NCBI GenBank assembly: GCA_009908735.1
Contig: JAAAOR010000065.1
Location: 1-9,424, forward strand
Direction: 5' to 3'
Source: Spirochaetota bacterium
Lineage (GTDB): Bacteria > Spirochaetota > Spirochaetia > DSM-27196 > PWMO01
Length of the DNA stretch: 9,424 nt
Shown: in pieces, positions 1-5,788 of the stretch
How positions within the stretch are numbered: position 1 is the stretch's first letter
Layout: every line of letters begins with the position of its first letter
The notes under the pieces: model-generated
The model's database searches: none
The model's input: only the letters and a program-made list of their open reading frames with translations
What the model was told of the DNA's origin: nothing
Position numbers and translations under genes: made by a program

Positions 1-652
1 TCCTGTCGACGGGTGGATCAGCCCGGGGGAGTTCATCCCCATCGCCGAGCGCACCGGGGCGATACGGGAGCTCGGCTACTGGGTGATGGAGGAGGCGAGC
101 TCGCAGCTCCGGCGCTGGATCGAGGCGGGAGGACCGTGGACGCGGGTTGGCATCAACCTCTCACCCCGGCAGTTCGAGGATGACTCCCTGGTCGACAGCG
201 TGCAGGAGCTTCTCGATCGAAGGGGGCTCGACCGGGGCTCCGTCGTCTTCGAGATCACCGAGAGCTCCGTGATGCGAAACCCTACGGCTGCCGTCGCGCA
301 GATCGAGCGCCTGCGGGCGACGGGCGTGCGCTTCGCGCTCGATGACTTCGGATCGGGGTATTCCGCTTTCAGCTATCTCAATCGCCTTCCCGTCGACATC
401 ATCAAGATAGATCACTCCTTTGTGGCACGCGCCGGGGAGTCCGAGGGTGATGAGCGTACGCTTCGCACGCTCGTGGAGCTCGCGCACGATCTCGGCATGG
501 TAATGGTTGTGGAGGGTATCGAGACCGCCGAGCAGGTAGCGCTGGCCCGCAACATGGGCCCGGTGCGGATGCAGGGCTATTACTTCGCCCGCCCCATGCC
601 TGGTGATCGGATACTCTCCTGGGCGCGGGAAGCCGGCTGCATCGAGGCTTGA
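1..652 (+). CDS. EAL-domain cyclic-di-GMP phosphodiesterase, C-terminal part (5' end outside window)
   Basis: The open frame enters the window at its left edge, so the start codon and any sensory or GGDEF domain lie upstream. The visible part is most of an EAL domain, which hydrolyses c-di-GMP to linear pGpG. The EAL signature itself is just outside. The other catalytic and metal-binding motifs are all present: INLSPRQF (Asn at 155-157), FEITES (Glu at 251-253), LDDFGSGYS (Asp pair at 341-346), the IKID lysine at 404-406, VVEGIET (Glu at 512-514) and MQGYYFARPM (Gln at 572-574). An active enzyme is therefore expected, not a degenerate binding domain. The protein ends about 20 residues after the QGYYFARP motif, as usual when EAL is the last domain. 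Its stop codon TGA (650-652) lies inside the -35 hexamer of the next gene's promoter, so that gene is probably a separate transcription unit. The partner domain and input signal cannot be seen. Confidence 0.95.
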   Translation, partial: PVDGWISPGEFIPIAERTGAIRELGYWVMEEASSQLRRWIEAGGPWTRVGINLSPRQFEDDSLVDSVQELLDRRGLDRGSVVFEITESSVMRNPTAAVAQIERLRATGVRFALDDFGSGYSAFSYLNRLPVDIIKIDHSFVARAGESEGDERTLRTLVELAHDLGMVMVVEGIETAEQVALARNMGPVRMQGYYFARPMPGDRILSWAREAGCIEA

Positions 653-685
653 CGAAGCAATATACCATTCGGTATACTACTATTG
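649..685 (+). promoter_or_regulatory. tetR promoter with palindromic operator in the spacer; predicts a leaderless mRNA
   Basis: A near-consensus sigma70-type promoter is visible: -35 TTGACG at 649-654, an 18-bp spacer, and -10 TATACT at 673-678. The spacer and -10 contain the inverted repeat TATACC-ATTC-GGTATA (661-676), six perfect base pairs per arm, which fits the size and placement of a TetR-family operator. A protein bound there would block RNA polymerase, so negative autoregulation by the adjacent TetR protein is the simplest inference. Seven bases separate the -10 from the ATG at 686, so transcription should start at or within a base of the start codon. No Shine-Dalgarno sequence lies in front of that ATG. 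The -35 overlaps the stop codon of the upstream EAL gene. Confidence 0.75.
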
Positions 686-1252
686 ATGGGAACCCGGACG
701 CAGATCATGGACGCGGCTCTCGACCGCTTTGCCGCCCGAGGGTATGACTCGGTGGGTGTGCAGGAAATTTGCACGCGTGCAGGGGTTACGAAGCCCACCC
801 TCTATCATTACTTCTCCAACAAGCGCGGATTGATCGATGCGGTGCTCTCGGCCTCCGTCGACGGGCTCCAGACCCGCCTCGAGCCCGCGCTCGCCTATGA
901 CGGTGACATGCCGGCTACCCTCGAGCGCGTCATCGAGGCGTTTTTGAGCTTCGCGGAGGAGCAGCCGCGCTCCATGCGGCTCCTGCTCTCGCTTCAGTAT
1001 GCGGCCGAGCAGAGTGAGGCGCGGGCGGCGGTGCGGCCGTACTACGACCAGCTTCTCGAGCAACTGAAGGCGTTGTTTGGCGAGGCGGCCGATGACCACG
1101 GCAACATGCGCGGGCGCGAGGAGCCCTACGCGGTCTCCTTTCTCGGCACCGTGTTCACCTACATTTTCCTGCTGCTCGAGGGCAGGATCAGCCGTGACGA
1201 GTCGCTGGCCTTCCGGGTGATGCATCAGTTCTCACACGGAATCTACTCTTGA
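686..1252 (+). CDS. TetR/AcrR-family transcriptional regulator
   Basis: A protein of 188 residues with the usual TetR layout. The N-terminal helix-turn-helix spans roughly residues 3-50: IMDAALDRFAARGYDSVGV leads into the recognition region ending TKPTLYHYFSNKRGLI, whose 'TLYHYFSNK' is the family hallmark. The remaining ~135 residues form a helical ligand-binding and dimerisation domain too divergent to name a ligand. I chose the ATG at 686. A TTG immediately before it (683) is possible, but the promoter predicts transcription starting at about 685-686. The gene is followed after 40 bp by the GH13 gene with no promoter or terminator visible between them, so the two are probably co-transcribed. 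The regulator would then control itself and the glucan enzyme through the palindrome at 661-676. The effector may be a sugar or a stress metabolite; nothing in the sequence decides this. Confidence 0.93.
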   Translation: MGTRTQIMDAALDRFAARGYDSVGVQEICTRAGVTKPTLYHYFSNKRGLIDAVLSASVDGLQTRLEPALAYDGDMPATLERVIEAFLSFAEEQPRSMRLLLSLQYAAEQSEARAAVRPYYDQLLEQLKALFGEAADDHGNMRGREEPYAVSFLGTVFTYIFLLLEGRISRDESLAFRVMHQFSHGIYS

Positions 1253-1292
1253 ATCTTGTAAATCTCCTGAACGGAGGAAAGGAACGCTACAT

Positions 1293-2726
1293 ATGAAACA
1301 CTGGTGGCAGGACGCATTCTTCTATCACATCTATCCGCTGGGCTTTTGCGGCGCGGAGGCCGAGAACCCCGCCCCTGGACAGGGTATGGGACCGGGGGCG
1401 GACGCGAGCGGCGGCGGTGGGAACCCCGGCGCGGCTGGTGGTAACCCCGGCGCGCCCGACCGCCTCGCACGGATCGGCGACGCCCTCGGCGAGATCGCGG
1501 CAACCGGCTGCAACGCCATCTACCTCGGGCCGGTGCTCGAGTCGAGCGCTCACGGCTACGACACCGCCGACTACTATCACACCGACCGCCGCCTCGGAGA
1601 TGATGCGGCTCTCGCGCGCCTCGTGGAGCGCATCCACGGGACCGGGATGCAGGTCATCCTCGACGGCGTCTTCCATCACGTGGGCCGTGACTTTTGGGCC
1701 TTCCGCAAGCTCCGTGAAGAGGGCGAACAGTCGACCTACCGCAGCTGGTTCCGGGGCGTGGATTTCTCCGGCGATAACCGCTTTGGCGACGGCTTCGTCT
1801 ACCACGGTTGGGAGGGAAACGACGACCTCGTCGCCCTCGACCTTACTAACCCGGACGTGGTGGATCACCTCCTCGGCGCGGTGGAGTGGATGATGCGAGA
1901 CCTTGGGTTCGACGGCCTTCGCCTCGATGTGGCCTACCTGCTTGACGTCGACTTCATGCGCGCCCTGCGCGAGCGAACCGAAGCGGTGGCAGCCGACCTC
2001 GGCGGGGAGGAGTTCTGGCTGATGGGGGAGGCGATCCACGGCGACTACACCGAGCTCGTCGCGCCCGACCGCCTGCACAGCGCCACCAACTACGAGTGCT
2101 ACAAGGGGCTGTGGTCCTCACACAACGACGGCAACTTCTTCGAGATCGCCCACTCGCTCTCGCGGCAGTTCGCCCCCGGGGGCATCTACGAAGGCATGCT
2201 CCTCTACAACTTTGCCGACAACCACGACGTGGATCGGGTGGCCTCGGTGCTCGAAGACTCTGGTCACCTCTACTCCCTCTACGCCCTGCTCATGACCATG
2301 CCCGGCATTCCCTCGGTGTACTACGGAAGTGAGTACGGCCGGCGGGGCGCCCGCCGTGGCGGAAGCGACCGCGACCTCCGTCCCCGCTGGGACGACATCG
2401 ACAAGACCGATACCGGCCTCCGCGACCACCTCGCCGAGCTGCAGGAGCTGCGCCGTGCGCACCCCGCGCTCCGCGTGGGCGGCTACCGCCAGCTCCACGT
2501 CGACCACACGACGCTCGTGTACGAGCGGACGGCGGCGGTGGCCGAGGCCGGCAGCCAGAGCGGCGCCGGCAGCCCGAGTGACGCCGGCGCCGCCGGAGAA
2601 GCCGCCGGCCCGGTCATCGTCGCGGTGAACGCTGCCGGCGAGGGGACGGAGGTGGAAGTGGAGACCGAAGTCGGCGCGCGGAAACTCAGCGTTCCCGCCT
2701 ACGGGTACCGGGTTCTGCCGGTGTAG
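1293..2726 (+). CDS. GH13 alpha-amylase-family glycoside hydrolase, cytosolic
   Basis: A 477-residue (beta/alpha)8-barrel enzyme acting on alpha-glucosidic bonds. It has no signal peptide, so it probably works on oligosaccharides inside the cell. The catalytic triad is visible: nucleophile D212 in GLRLDVAY, acid/base E246 in LMGEAIHG, and stabiliser D312 in ADNHDVDR. Region I reads DGVFHHVGRDFWAF (124-137), with H128 where most relatives have Asn. Other family motifs are FYHIYPLGFCG (10-20), YLGPVLESSAHGYDT (77-91), TNYECYKGL (265-273) and MPGIPSVYYGSE (336-347). This matches the clostridial/spirochaetal 'FYHIYPLGFCG' group, whose substrate is poorly defined; maltodextrin hydrolase or transglycosidase activity is plausible. 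Two low-complexity Gly/Ala/Pro inserts (about residues 24-55 and 413-439) interrupt conserved sequence. A strong Shine-Dalgarno site (GGAGG, 1273-1277) precedes the ATG, and a small CTCC/GGAG hairpin (1264-1276) could partly mask it. The gene is likely in one transcript with tetR and is convergent with msrB. Confidence 0.92.
   Translation: MKHWWQDAFFYHIYPLGFCGAEAENPAPGQGMGPGADASGGGGNPGAAGGNPGAPDRLARIGDALGEIAATGCNAIYLGPVLESSAHGYDTADYYHTDRRLGDDAALARLVERIHGTGMQVILDGVFHHVGRDFWAFRKLREEGEQSTYRSWFRGVDFSGDNRFGDGFVYHGWEGNDDLVALDLTNPDVVDHLLGAVEWMMRDLGFDGLRLDVAYLLDVDFMRALRERTEAVAADLGGEEFWLMGEAIHGDYTELVAPDRLHSATNYECYKGLWSSHNDGNFFEIAHSLSRQFAPGGIYEGMLLYNFADNHDVDRVASVLEDSGHLYSLYALLMTMPGIPSVYYGSEYGRRGARRGGSDRDLRPRWDDIDKTDTGLRDHLAELQELRRAHPALRVGGYRQLHVDHTTLVYERTAAVAEAGSQSGAGSPSDAGAAGEAAGPVIVAVNAAGEGTEVEVETEVGARKLSVPAYGYRVLPV
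1416..1454 (+). repeat. Two direct copies of a 21-bp-period coding repeat (GGNPGA) in the GH13 gene
   Basis: Two 18-bp copies (1416-1433 and 1437-1454), differing at one base, are spaced 21 bp apart. They encode GGNPGAA then GGNPGAP (residues 42-55). The period is a multiple of three, so copy-number change would keep the reading frame. They lie in a Gly/Pro/Ala-rich stretch (about residues 24-55) that splits the first beta-strand motif from the first helix of the barrel, probably as a surface loop. Confidence 0.8.
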
Positions 2727-2749
2727 GCCCCGGCCTCAGCTCTCCGGCA
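2716..2749. terminator. Possible bidirectional hairpin between converging GH13 and msrB genes
   Basis: TGCCGG (2716-2721) can pair with CCGGCA (2744-2749), and an inner GGCC/GGCC pair (2727-2735) adds a second stem. The structure spans both stop codons, which are only 9 bp apart. No T-run follows on either strand, so it is at best a weak intrinsic terminator. Confidence 0.3.
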
Positions 2750-3338
2750 CAAGCATAGGAGGCGGTGTTTCGCCCTCGGCGACGAACACGAAGGCCGCCG
2801 AGTTCATGCAGTAGCGCTGACCGGTGGGCTTCGGCCCGTCGGGGAAGACGTGGCCGAGGTGGGAGCCGGAGAGGGAGTCCATCACTTCGATGCGACGTGA
2901 GAACAGGCTCTTGTCGACGCGGTAGGCAACGGCATCCGGCGCGATGGGCTTCGTGAAGCTCGGCCATCCGGTGCCTGATTCGAACTTGTCGTCTGAACGA
3001 AAGAGCGGCTGCCCCGTGGCGGCGGAGTAGTAGACACCGGCGCGCTTGTTGCCGTTGAGCTCTCCGGTGAAGGCGCGCTCTGTCCCCTGCTCACGCAGGA
3101 TATGAAACTGTGCGGACTCGAGGCGCTCACGCCATGCATCCGGAGAAAGAGAGACGGGGAAGGGAATGTCGGCTCGCTCGGAATGCATCGGGCGCCTGTC
3201 CGGGTCATATGTGTCGGTCTGCGCGACGAGGGGATTGCCGTCAACCTCTATATCGGAAACCAGGGTGGAGACCTTCTTCTGTGCCTCCTGCCAGCTTGCG
3301 AATTGCTCTTCGCGAATAGATTTTGTGTCTTGTGTCAT
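2736..3338 (-). CDS. msrB: Peptide methionine-(R)-sulfoxide reductase MsrB, zinc-less single-cysteine type
   Basis: A 200-residue protein that reduces methionine-R-sulfoxide in oxidised proteins. The MsrB fold starts at about residue 64 ([10 protein letters not shown]). It includes [25 protein letters not shown] (W125), [13 protein letters not shown] (H160, H163) and the catalytic RYCMNSAAF (Cys177). The four zinc-binding cysteines of the other MsrB type are replaced by S105, T108, D154 and S157, so no zinc site is expected. Cys177 is the only cysteine in the protein. No internal resolving cysteine exists, so the sulfenic acid must be reduced directly by an external thiol or thioredoxin. There is no signal peptide, which suggests a cytosolic enzyme. 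The ~60-residue N-terminal extension is charged and unrecognised. I chose the ATG at 3338; an in-frame TTG at 3389 would add 17 residues but lacks support. It converges on the GH13 gene with 9 bp between stops. Confidence 0.93.
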   Translation of the reverse strand: MTQDTKSIREEQFASWQEAQKKVSTLVSDIEVDGNPLVAQTDTYDPDRRPMHSERADIPFPVSLSPDAWRERLESAQFHILREQGTERAFTGELNGNKRAGVYYSAATGQPLFRSDDKFESGTGWPSFTKPIAPDAVAYRVDKSLFSRRIEVMDSLSGSHLGHVFPDGPKPTGQRYCMNSAAFVFVAEGETPPPMLVPES

Positions 3339-3343
3339 AGCCC

Positions 3344-3349
3344 ATAATA
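3344..3349 (-). promoter_or_regulatory. -10 element of msrB, close to the start codon
   Basis: On the minus strand TATTAT (five of six consensus bases) ends 5 nt before the msrB ATG at 3338. No Shine-Dalgarno site lies between them, so transcription would start at or near the ATG. No convincing -35 hexamer is seen at 16-18 bp. The leaderless reading therefore rests on the -10 alone. Confidence 0.45.
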
Positions 3350-3430
3350 TGCACACGCGCGGGCGCGGAGGAAAAGCAAAGGCACACAAGAACCAAACTC
3401 AGAGCACCTGCAACGAGATGGGAGATGGTA

Positions 3431-3450
3431 GCCCTGGCTCTGCCGAGGGC
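3431..3450 (-). terminator. Weak hairpin just after the lipoprotein stop codon
   Basis: GCCCT (3431-3435) pairs with AGGGC (3446-3450), and an inner GGC/GCC pair extends the stem across a bulge. It begins one base beyond the stop codon at 3452-3454. No T-run follows on the minus strand. It could slow polymerase or protect the 3' end, but it is not a classic terminator. Confidence 0.3.
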
Positions 3451-3451
3451 G

Positions 3452-4390
3452 CTACTCTACCCGATACAGCCGCCCGTTCTCGATCCGCACGGGCCGACCG
3501 TTGTGGGTGCTGCTTACCTCGCGATACTCGACCGCGTTTGCGTCCCAGATGAAGGTGGTCACCGTCGTGTCAGCGGCCAAGGCGGTACCGTCTCGAACAT
3601 CGAGAAGCCGGCGGCGATCCTCGACGGTGAGCACGCTACCCTGTTCCTCGCGCGCGTATTCGACGACCAGTAAATGCGTAATGCCGGCGAGTTGACCGAT
3701 CTCGTTGAGCTGGCTCTCGTCGACGAGCCCGCTCATCTGGAACTCGTACTCCTCGAGGATTGCCTCGGTCTCGTCGCGGTCGACGAGTTGGAAGGAGTCG
3801 TTCGAGCCGAAGCGCTCGAGCAGTCGTCCCGTCAACGTGTTCCGCGACGGGCCCGCGAGTCGGCCGCTTTCGTCGCCGTCGGCGTTGCGCACCACGAGCC
3901 CGAGCCGGATCGTCTCGCCTTCCGCAAGGGTGCGCTCGATCGCGGTGATGCTGCGGCGCTCGATTTCGCCGTCGTCGGCGGTCGCCGGCGGCGCGGCGGA
4001 CTCCGGTTGCTCCCGCTGAGGGGCCGGATCGTCGCGAGCACCCGCACCGTCCTCTAGGGGGGCGAGCTCGATGCGCTGACGCGGCTCGGGACCGTGCACC
4101 CACAGCAGGGCCGGCCACCATATAAGCAAGCCGAGGGCGAGGTTTGCTGCTTTAATCTCCTTGTCGACGCGGGTGTAACTAGACTTGTATCCCTCCGCCT
4201 CGACATGGACCCGCGAGTCGGCCCACACCCCGTTGGTCATGCGCTTGCTCGCGGGGCTCTCTCCGAGGTATTGATCATCAACGTAGACCTGCGCTCCCTC
4301 CGGCTCGGTATAGAAGGTTACGTTGGTCGCGGAGACACAACTCGAGAAGAGGAAGCTGACTATGACGAGGATTACGATCAGTTTGCGCAT
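3452..4390 (-). CDS. PEGA-domain lipoprotein with a CsgG/LpoB-like C-terminal domain
   Basis: A 312-residue envelope lipoprotein. Residues 1-17 are a lipoprotein signal peptide ending LFSS before Cys18. Phe at -3 and Ser at -1 fit the relaxed lipoboxes of spirochaetes. Residues about 24-75 are a PEGA domain (VTFYTEPEGAQVYVDDQYLG), a small beta domain often linked to the cell surface. A hydrophobic segment follows (ALGLLIWWPALLWV, about 85-98), as in many spirochaetal PEGA proteins, then an acidic/proline linker (about 110-142). The C-terminal part (about 160-245) holds SFQLVDRDETEAILEEYEFQ and IGQLAGITHLLVVEYA. This resembles the nucleotide-binding-like fold of CsgG, LpoB and FlgO lipoproteins; that likeness is my reading of the motif pattern. 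The last ~65 residues are beta-rich and unassigned. A strong Shine-Dalgarno site (GGGGGAT, minus strand, just before the ATG) fixes the start. No partner gene reveals its role. Confidence 0.85.
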   Translation of the reverse strand: MRKLIVILVIVSFLFSSCVSATNVTFYTEPEGAQVYVDDQYLGESPASKRMTNGVWADSRVHVEAEGYKSSYTRVDKEIKAANLALGLLIWWPALLWVHGPEPRQRIELAPLEDGAGARDDPAPQREQPESAAPPATADDGEIERRSITAIERTLAEGETIRLGLVVRNADGDESGRLAGPSRNTLTGRLLERFGSNDSFQLVDRDETEAILEEYEFQMSGLVDESQLNEIGQLAGITHLLVVEYAREEQGSVLTVEDRRRLLDVRDGTALAADTTVTTFIWDANAVEYREVSSTHNGRPVRIENGRLYRVE

Positions 4391-4408
4391 GCGATCCCCC
4401 TACGGCGC

Positions 4409-4437
4409 AGGATAGGCGGATTCAATGGCTGATGCAA
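4409..4437 (-). promoter_or_regulatory. Candidate promoter of the PEGA lipoprotein gene
   Basis: On the minus strand, TTGCAT (4432-4437) and TATCCT (4409-4414) are separated by exactly 17 bp. The hexamers match consensus at three and four of six positions, so the support is moderate. The predicted start would give a leader of about 10-12 nt that still includes the strong GGGGGAT ribosome binding site. Confidence 0.45.
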
Positions 4438-4470
4438 GAGTGAATTCGTTCGCATCTTCGCTTTCACGCA

Positions 4471-4570
4471 CCCATGCAGCCCTGCACAGCCCTGCACCCA
4501 TGCACCCATGCACCCATGCACAGCCCTGCACCCATGCAGCCATGCACCCATGCAGCCATGCACCCATGCA
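4471..4570. repeat. 100-bp tandem repeat of an 8-bp unit (CCCATGCA)
   Basis: Twelve units run without a gap. Seven are exact CCCATGCA (4471, 4497, 4505, 4513, 4531, 4547, 4563), two are GCCATGCA, one is GCCCTGCA and two are the 10-bp CAGCCCTGCA (4487, 4521). The last units alternate CCCATGCA/GCCATGCA, suggesting expansion as a 16-bp unit. The array fills half of the 206-bp gap between the cyclophilin stop codon and the lipoprotein start. It lies 3' of the cyclophilin gene and upstream of the lipoprotein promoter. Stop codons are absent from it, so it creates spurious open frames on both strands, but the unit is not a multiple of three. Slippage during replication is the likely origin. No flanking target-site duplication or transposase is seen. 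Confidence 0.95.
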
Positions 4571-4596
4571 GCCTCGGTATGCGCGCGGGCGCGGAA

Positions 4597-5088
4597 TCAG
4601 CGGTCCTCGCCTCGGATCGCCAAAGTTTTGATCGTGTCTCCTTTCTCGATGCGATCGACCACATCGCCTCCCTTCGTTACCTTCCCGAAGACGGTGTGCT
4701 TTCCGTTGAGGTGGGGCTGCGGCGAGTGGGTAATAAAGAACTGGCTTCCATTGGTGTTGGGGCCGGCGTTGGCCATAGATGCTACTTTCTCCTCATGTTT
4801 GAGCGGGTTGTTCTCTGTCTCATCCTCGAAGCGATAGCCGGGCCCGCCACGACCGGTGCCGGTGGGGTCGCCTGTCTGCACCATGAAGTCGTCTATGACC
4901 CGGTGAAAGGTGATTCCATCGTAGAACGACTGCTTCGCGAGAAAGACGAAGTTGTTCACAGTCTTCGGAGCGTGCTCCGGAAACAGCTGCAGCTCGATCT
5001 CTCCCTTTGTCGTCTCGAGAACGGCGAAATAGGTCTTGTCGGTATCGATCTGCATCTCAGGGGGATTGTCCCATTGCTGCGCGCTCAT
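4597..5088 (-). CDS. Cyclophilin-type peptidyl-prolyl cis-trans isomerase, cytosolic
   Basis: A 163-residue single-domain cyclophilin that catalyses cis-trans isomerisation of peptide bonds before proline. The family motifs are complete: [15 protein letters not shown] (61-75, with the catalytic Arg63 and the Phe/Met/Gln pocket residues), GTGRGGPGY (77-85), [16 protein letters not shown] (105-120) and [12 protein letters not shown] (126-137). His126 replaces the tryptophan of human CypA, as in many bacterial cyclophilins with low cyclosporin affinity. There is no signal peptide or membrane segment, so the protein is cytosolic. The start is set by GAGGAG eight bases before the ATG at 5088. The gene is divergent from the RRM gene across a 262-bp region. 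Its downstream side runs into the 8-bp tandem repeat with no clear terminator. A specific symbol (ppiA/ppiB) is not assigned. Confidence 0.95.
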   Translation of the reverse strand: MSAQQWDNPPEMQIDTDKTYFAVLETTKGEIELQLFPEHAPKTVNNFVFLAKQSFYDGITFHRVIDDFMVQTGDPTGTGRGGPGYRFEDETENNPLKHEEKVASMANAGPNTNGSQFFITHSPQPHLNGKHTVFGKVTKGGDVVDRIEKGDTIKTLAIRGEDR

Positions 5089-5197
5089 TCTCTGTGCTCC
5101 TCGGCATTTGATTGGAGGTCACCTTACCTGATTCTTCGCCAAGTTCCAATAACGGCGCACTGTTCATCGATTCCTCACATCAAAGCGCACTCAACAC

Positions 5198-5226
5198 TTG
5201 ACTCAAGGGATAAAACACGCTACTAT
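5198..5226 (+). promoter_or_regulatory. Promoter of the RRM protein gene
   Basis: TTGACT (5198-5203, five of six consensus bases) and TACTAT (5221-5226, four of six) are separated by exactly 17 bp. A start near 5233 gives a leader of about 118 nt before the ATG at 5351, unusually long for an 86-residue protein in this window. The promoter lies in the 262-bp divergent region shared with the cyclophilin gene, for which no equally good promoter is seen. Confidence 0.7.
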
Positions 5227-5322
5227 CTGGGTAATCTCGGATTTCGTGAGCGCTTTCGGTACGTTTCCTTTCTGGTTACACGACAGACAAAGCTGATTCA
5301 CGCCCCGGAGAAATCAAATTTG

Positions 5323-5342
5323 TCTGCCACGAGCAGAAGGAG
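5323..5342 (+). promoter_or_regulatory. Leader hairpin abutting the RRM gene's ribosome binding site
   Basis: TCTGC (5323-5327) pairs with GCAGA (5333-5337) around a 5-nt loop. The last stem base is the first base of the AAGGAG Shine-Dalgarno site (5337-5342), which is eight bases before the ATG. A stem touching the ribosome binding site in a long leader suggests temperature- or protein-dependent translation control. The stem is short, so this is tentative. Confidence 0.4.
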
Positions 5343-5350
5343 AAACGTTT

Positions 5351-5611
5351 ATGGCTAGTAAGCTGTACGTAGGAAACCTGAACTTCCAAACCCAGGAGCA
5401 TGAGCTCCGCGACCTCTTCAGTCAGCATGGAGAGGTGTTGTCAGCCAACGTGATTAGCGATCGGGAAACCGGCCGCTCGCGTGGCTTCGGATTTGTCGAG
5501 ATGGCAACCGAAGAAGCCGCTCGCGCCGCTGAGAGCGCACTCGACGGTCAAGACTTTGACGGTCGTCAGCTCAAGGTAAACGAAGCAAAGCCCCGTAACG
5601 ACCGCCGCTAA
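5351..5611 (+). CDS. Small single-RRM RNA-binding protein
   Basis: An 86-residue protein made of one RNA recognition motif. RNP2 is LYVGNL (5-10) and RNP1 is RGFGFVEM (44-51), with the aromatic RNA-stacking residues Tyr6, Phe46 and Phe48 all present. The fold runs to about residue 78, followed by a short basic tail (PRNDRR). Such minimal bacterial RRM proteins are known from cyanobacteria, spirochaetes and other groups. In cyanobacteria many are cold-induced and the family is thought to bind single-stranded RNA. The expression unit is self-contained: a near-consensus promoter, a long leader with a hairpin next to the ribosome binding site, and a strong terminator about 50 bp after the stop. 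The RNA targets are unknown. Identity as an RRM protein is secure. Confidence 0.96.
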   Translation: MASKLYVGNLNFQTQEHELRDLFSQHGEVLSANVISDRETGRSRGFGFVEMATEEAARAAESALDGQDFDGRQLKVNEAKPRNDRR

Positions 5612-5659
5612 GCGACGCCGTTACACGGTTTGGGCCAAGAGCTTTAAACCACACATAGA

Positions 5660-5701
5660 AGACGGACGGTCCGCGTGTTGCGGGTCCGCCCGTCTTTTTT
5701 T
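5660..5701 (+). terminator. Strong intrinsic terminator of the RRM gene
   Basis: A long GC-rich stem pairs AGACGG with CCGTCT, CGG with CCG, and CCGC with GCGG (5660-5695), interrupted by small internal mismatches and closed by the loop GTGTT. It is followed directly by seven Ts (5695-5701). This is the only textbook rho-independent terminator in the window. Confidence 0.92.
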
Positions 5702-5740
5702 ATTCGCGTATTGTGGCCGCAGATGCCCGCGTGCCGCCCG

Positions 5741-5788
5741 CGCAGTTGGCGGCGGCGGCGCAGTTGGCGGCGGCGCAGTTGGCGGCGG
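5741..5788. repeat. Three copies of a GC-rich 15-bp unit (CGCAGTTGGCGGCGG)
   Basis: Copies start at 5741, 5759 and 5774, so the spacing is 18 then 15 bp, the first copy having an extra CGG. The array fills part of the 231-bp gap between the RRM gene and the thioredoxin-like gene. Each copy contains TTGGCG, and the one in the last copy (5779-5784) is positioned to act as a -35 element for the next gene. It is probably a slippage-derived minisatellite. Confidence 0.85.

Noticed and set aside
1287..2078. Minus-strand open frame (263 codons) opposite the GH13 gene
   Set aside because: High GC content leaves antisense frames open; the plus strand encodes an unmistakable GH13 enzyme with its catalytic triad.
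4471..4570. CRISPR array
   Set aside because: Units are 8 bp and contiguous with no spacers.
3356..4595. Shared 14-bp string CGCGCGGGCGCGGA near 3356 and 4582
   Set aside because: It is a low-complexity GC string likely by chance in GC-rich DNA, with no symmetry or matching context at the two sites.
4378..4664. Minus-strand HGCMGAW-type repeat peptides encoded by the 8-bp array
   Set aside because: The unit is not a multiple of three, no ribosome binding site is linked, and such peptides arise from translating simple repeats.
5120..5150. Cyclophilin promoter (TTGGAA/TAAGGT on the minus strand)
   Set aside because: Spacing is 17 bp but the -10 matches only about three of six consensus positions, so I did not list it as a feature.
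4474..5358. Long plus-strand open frame (294 codons) opposite the cyclophilin gene
   Set aside because: It begins in the stop-free tandem repeat, runs antisense to a clear cyclophilin, and its product has no recognisable domain.
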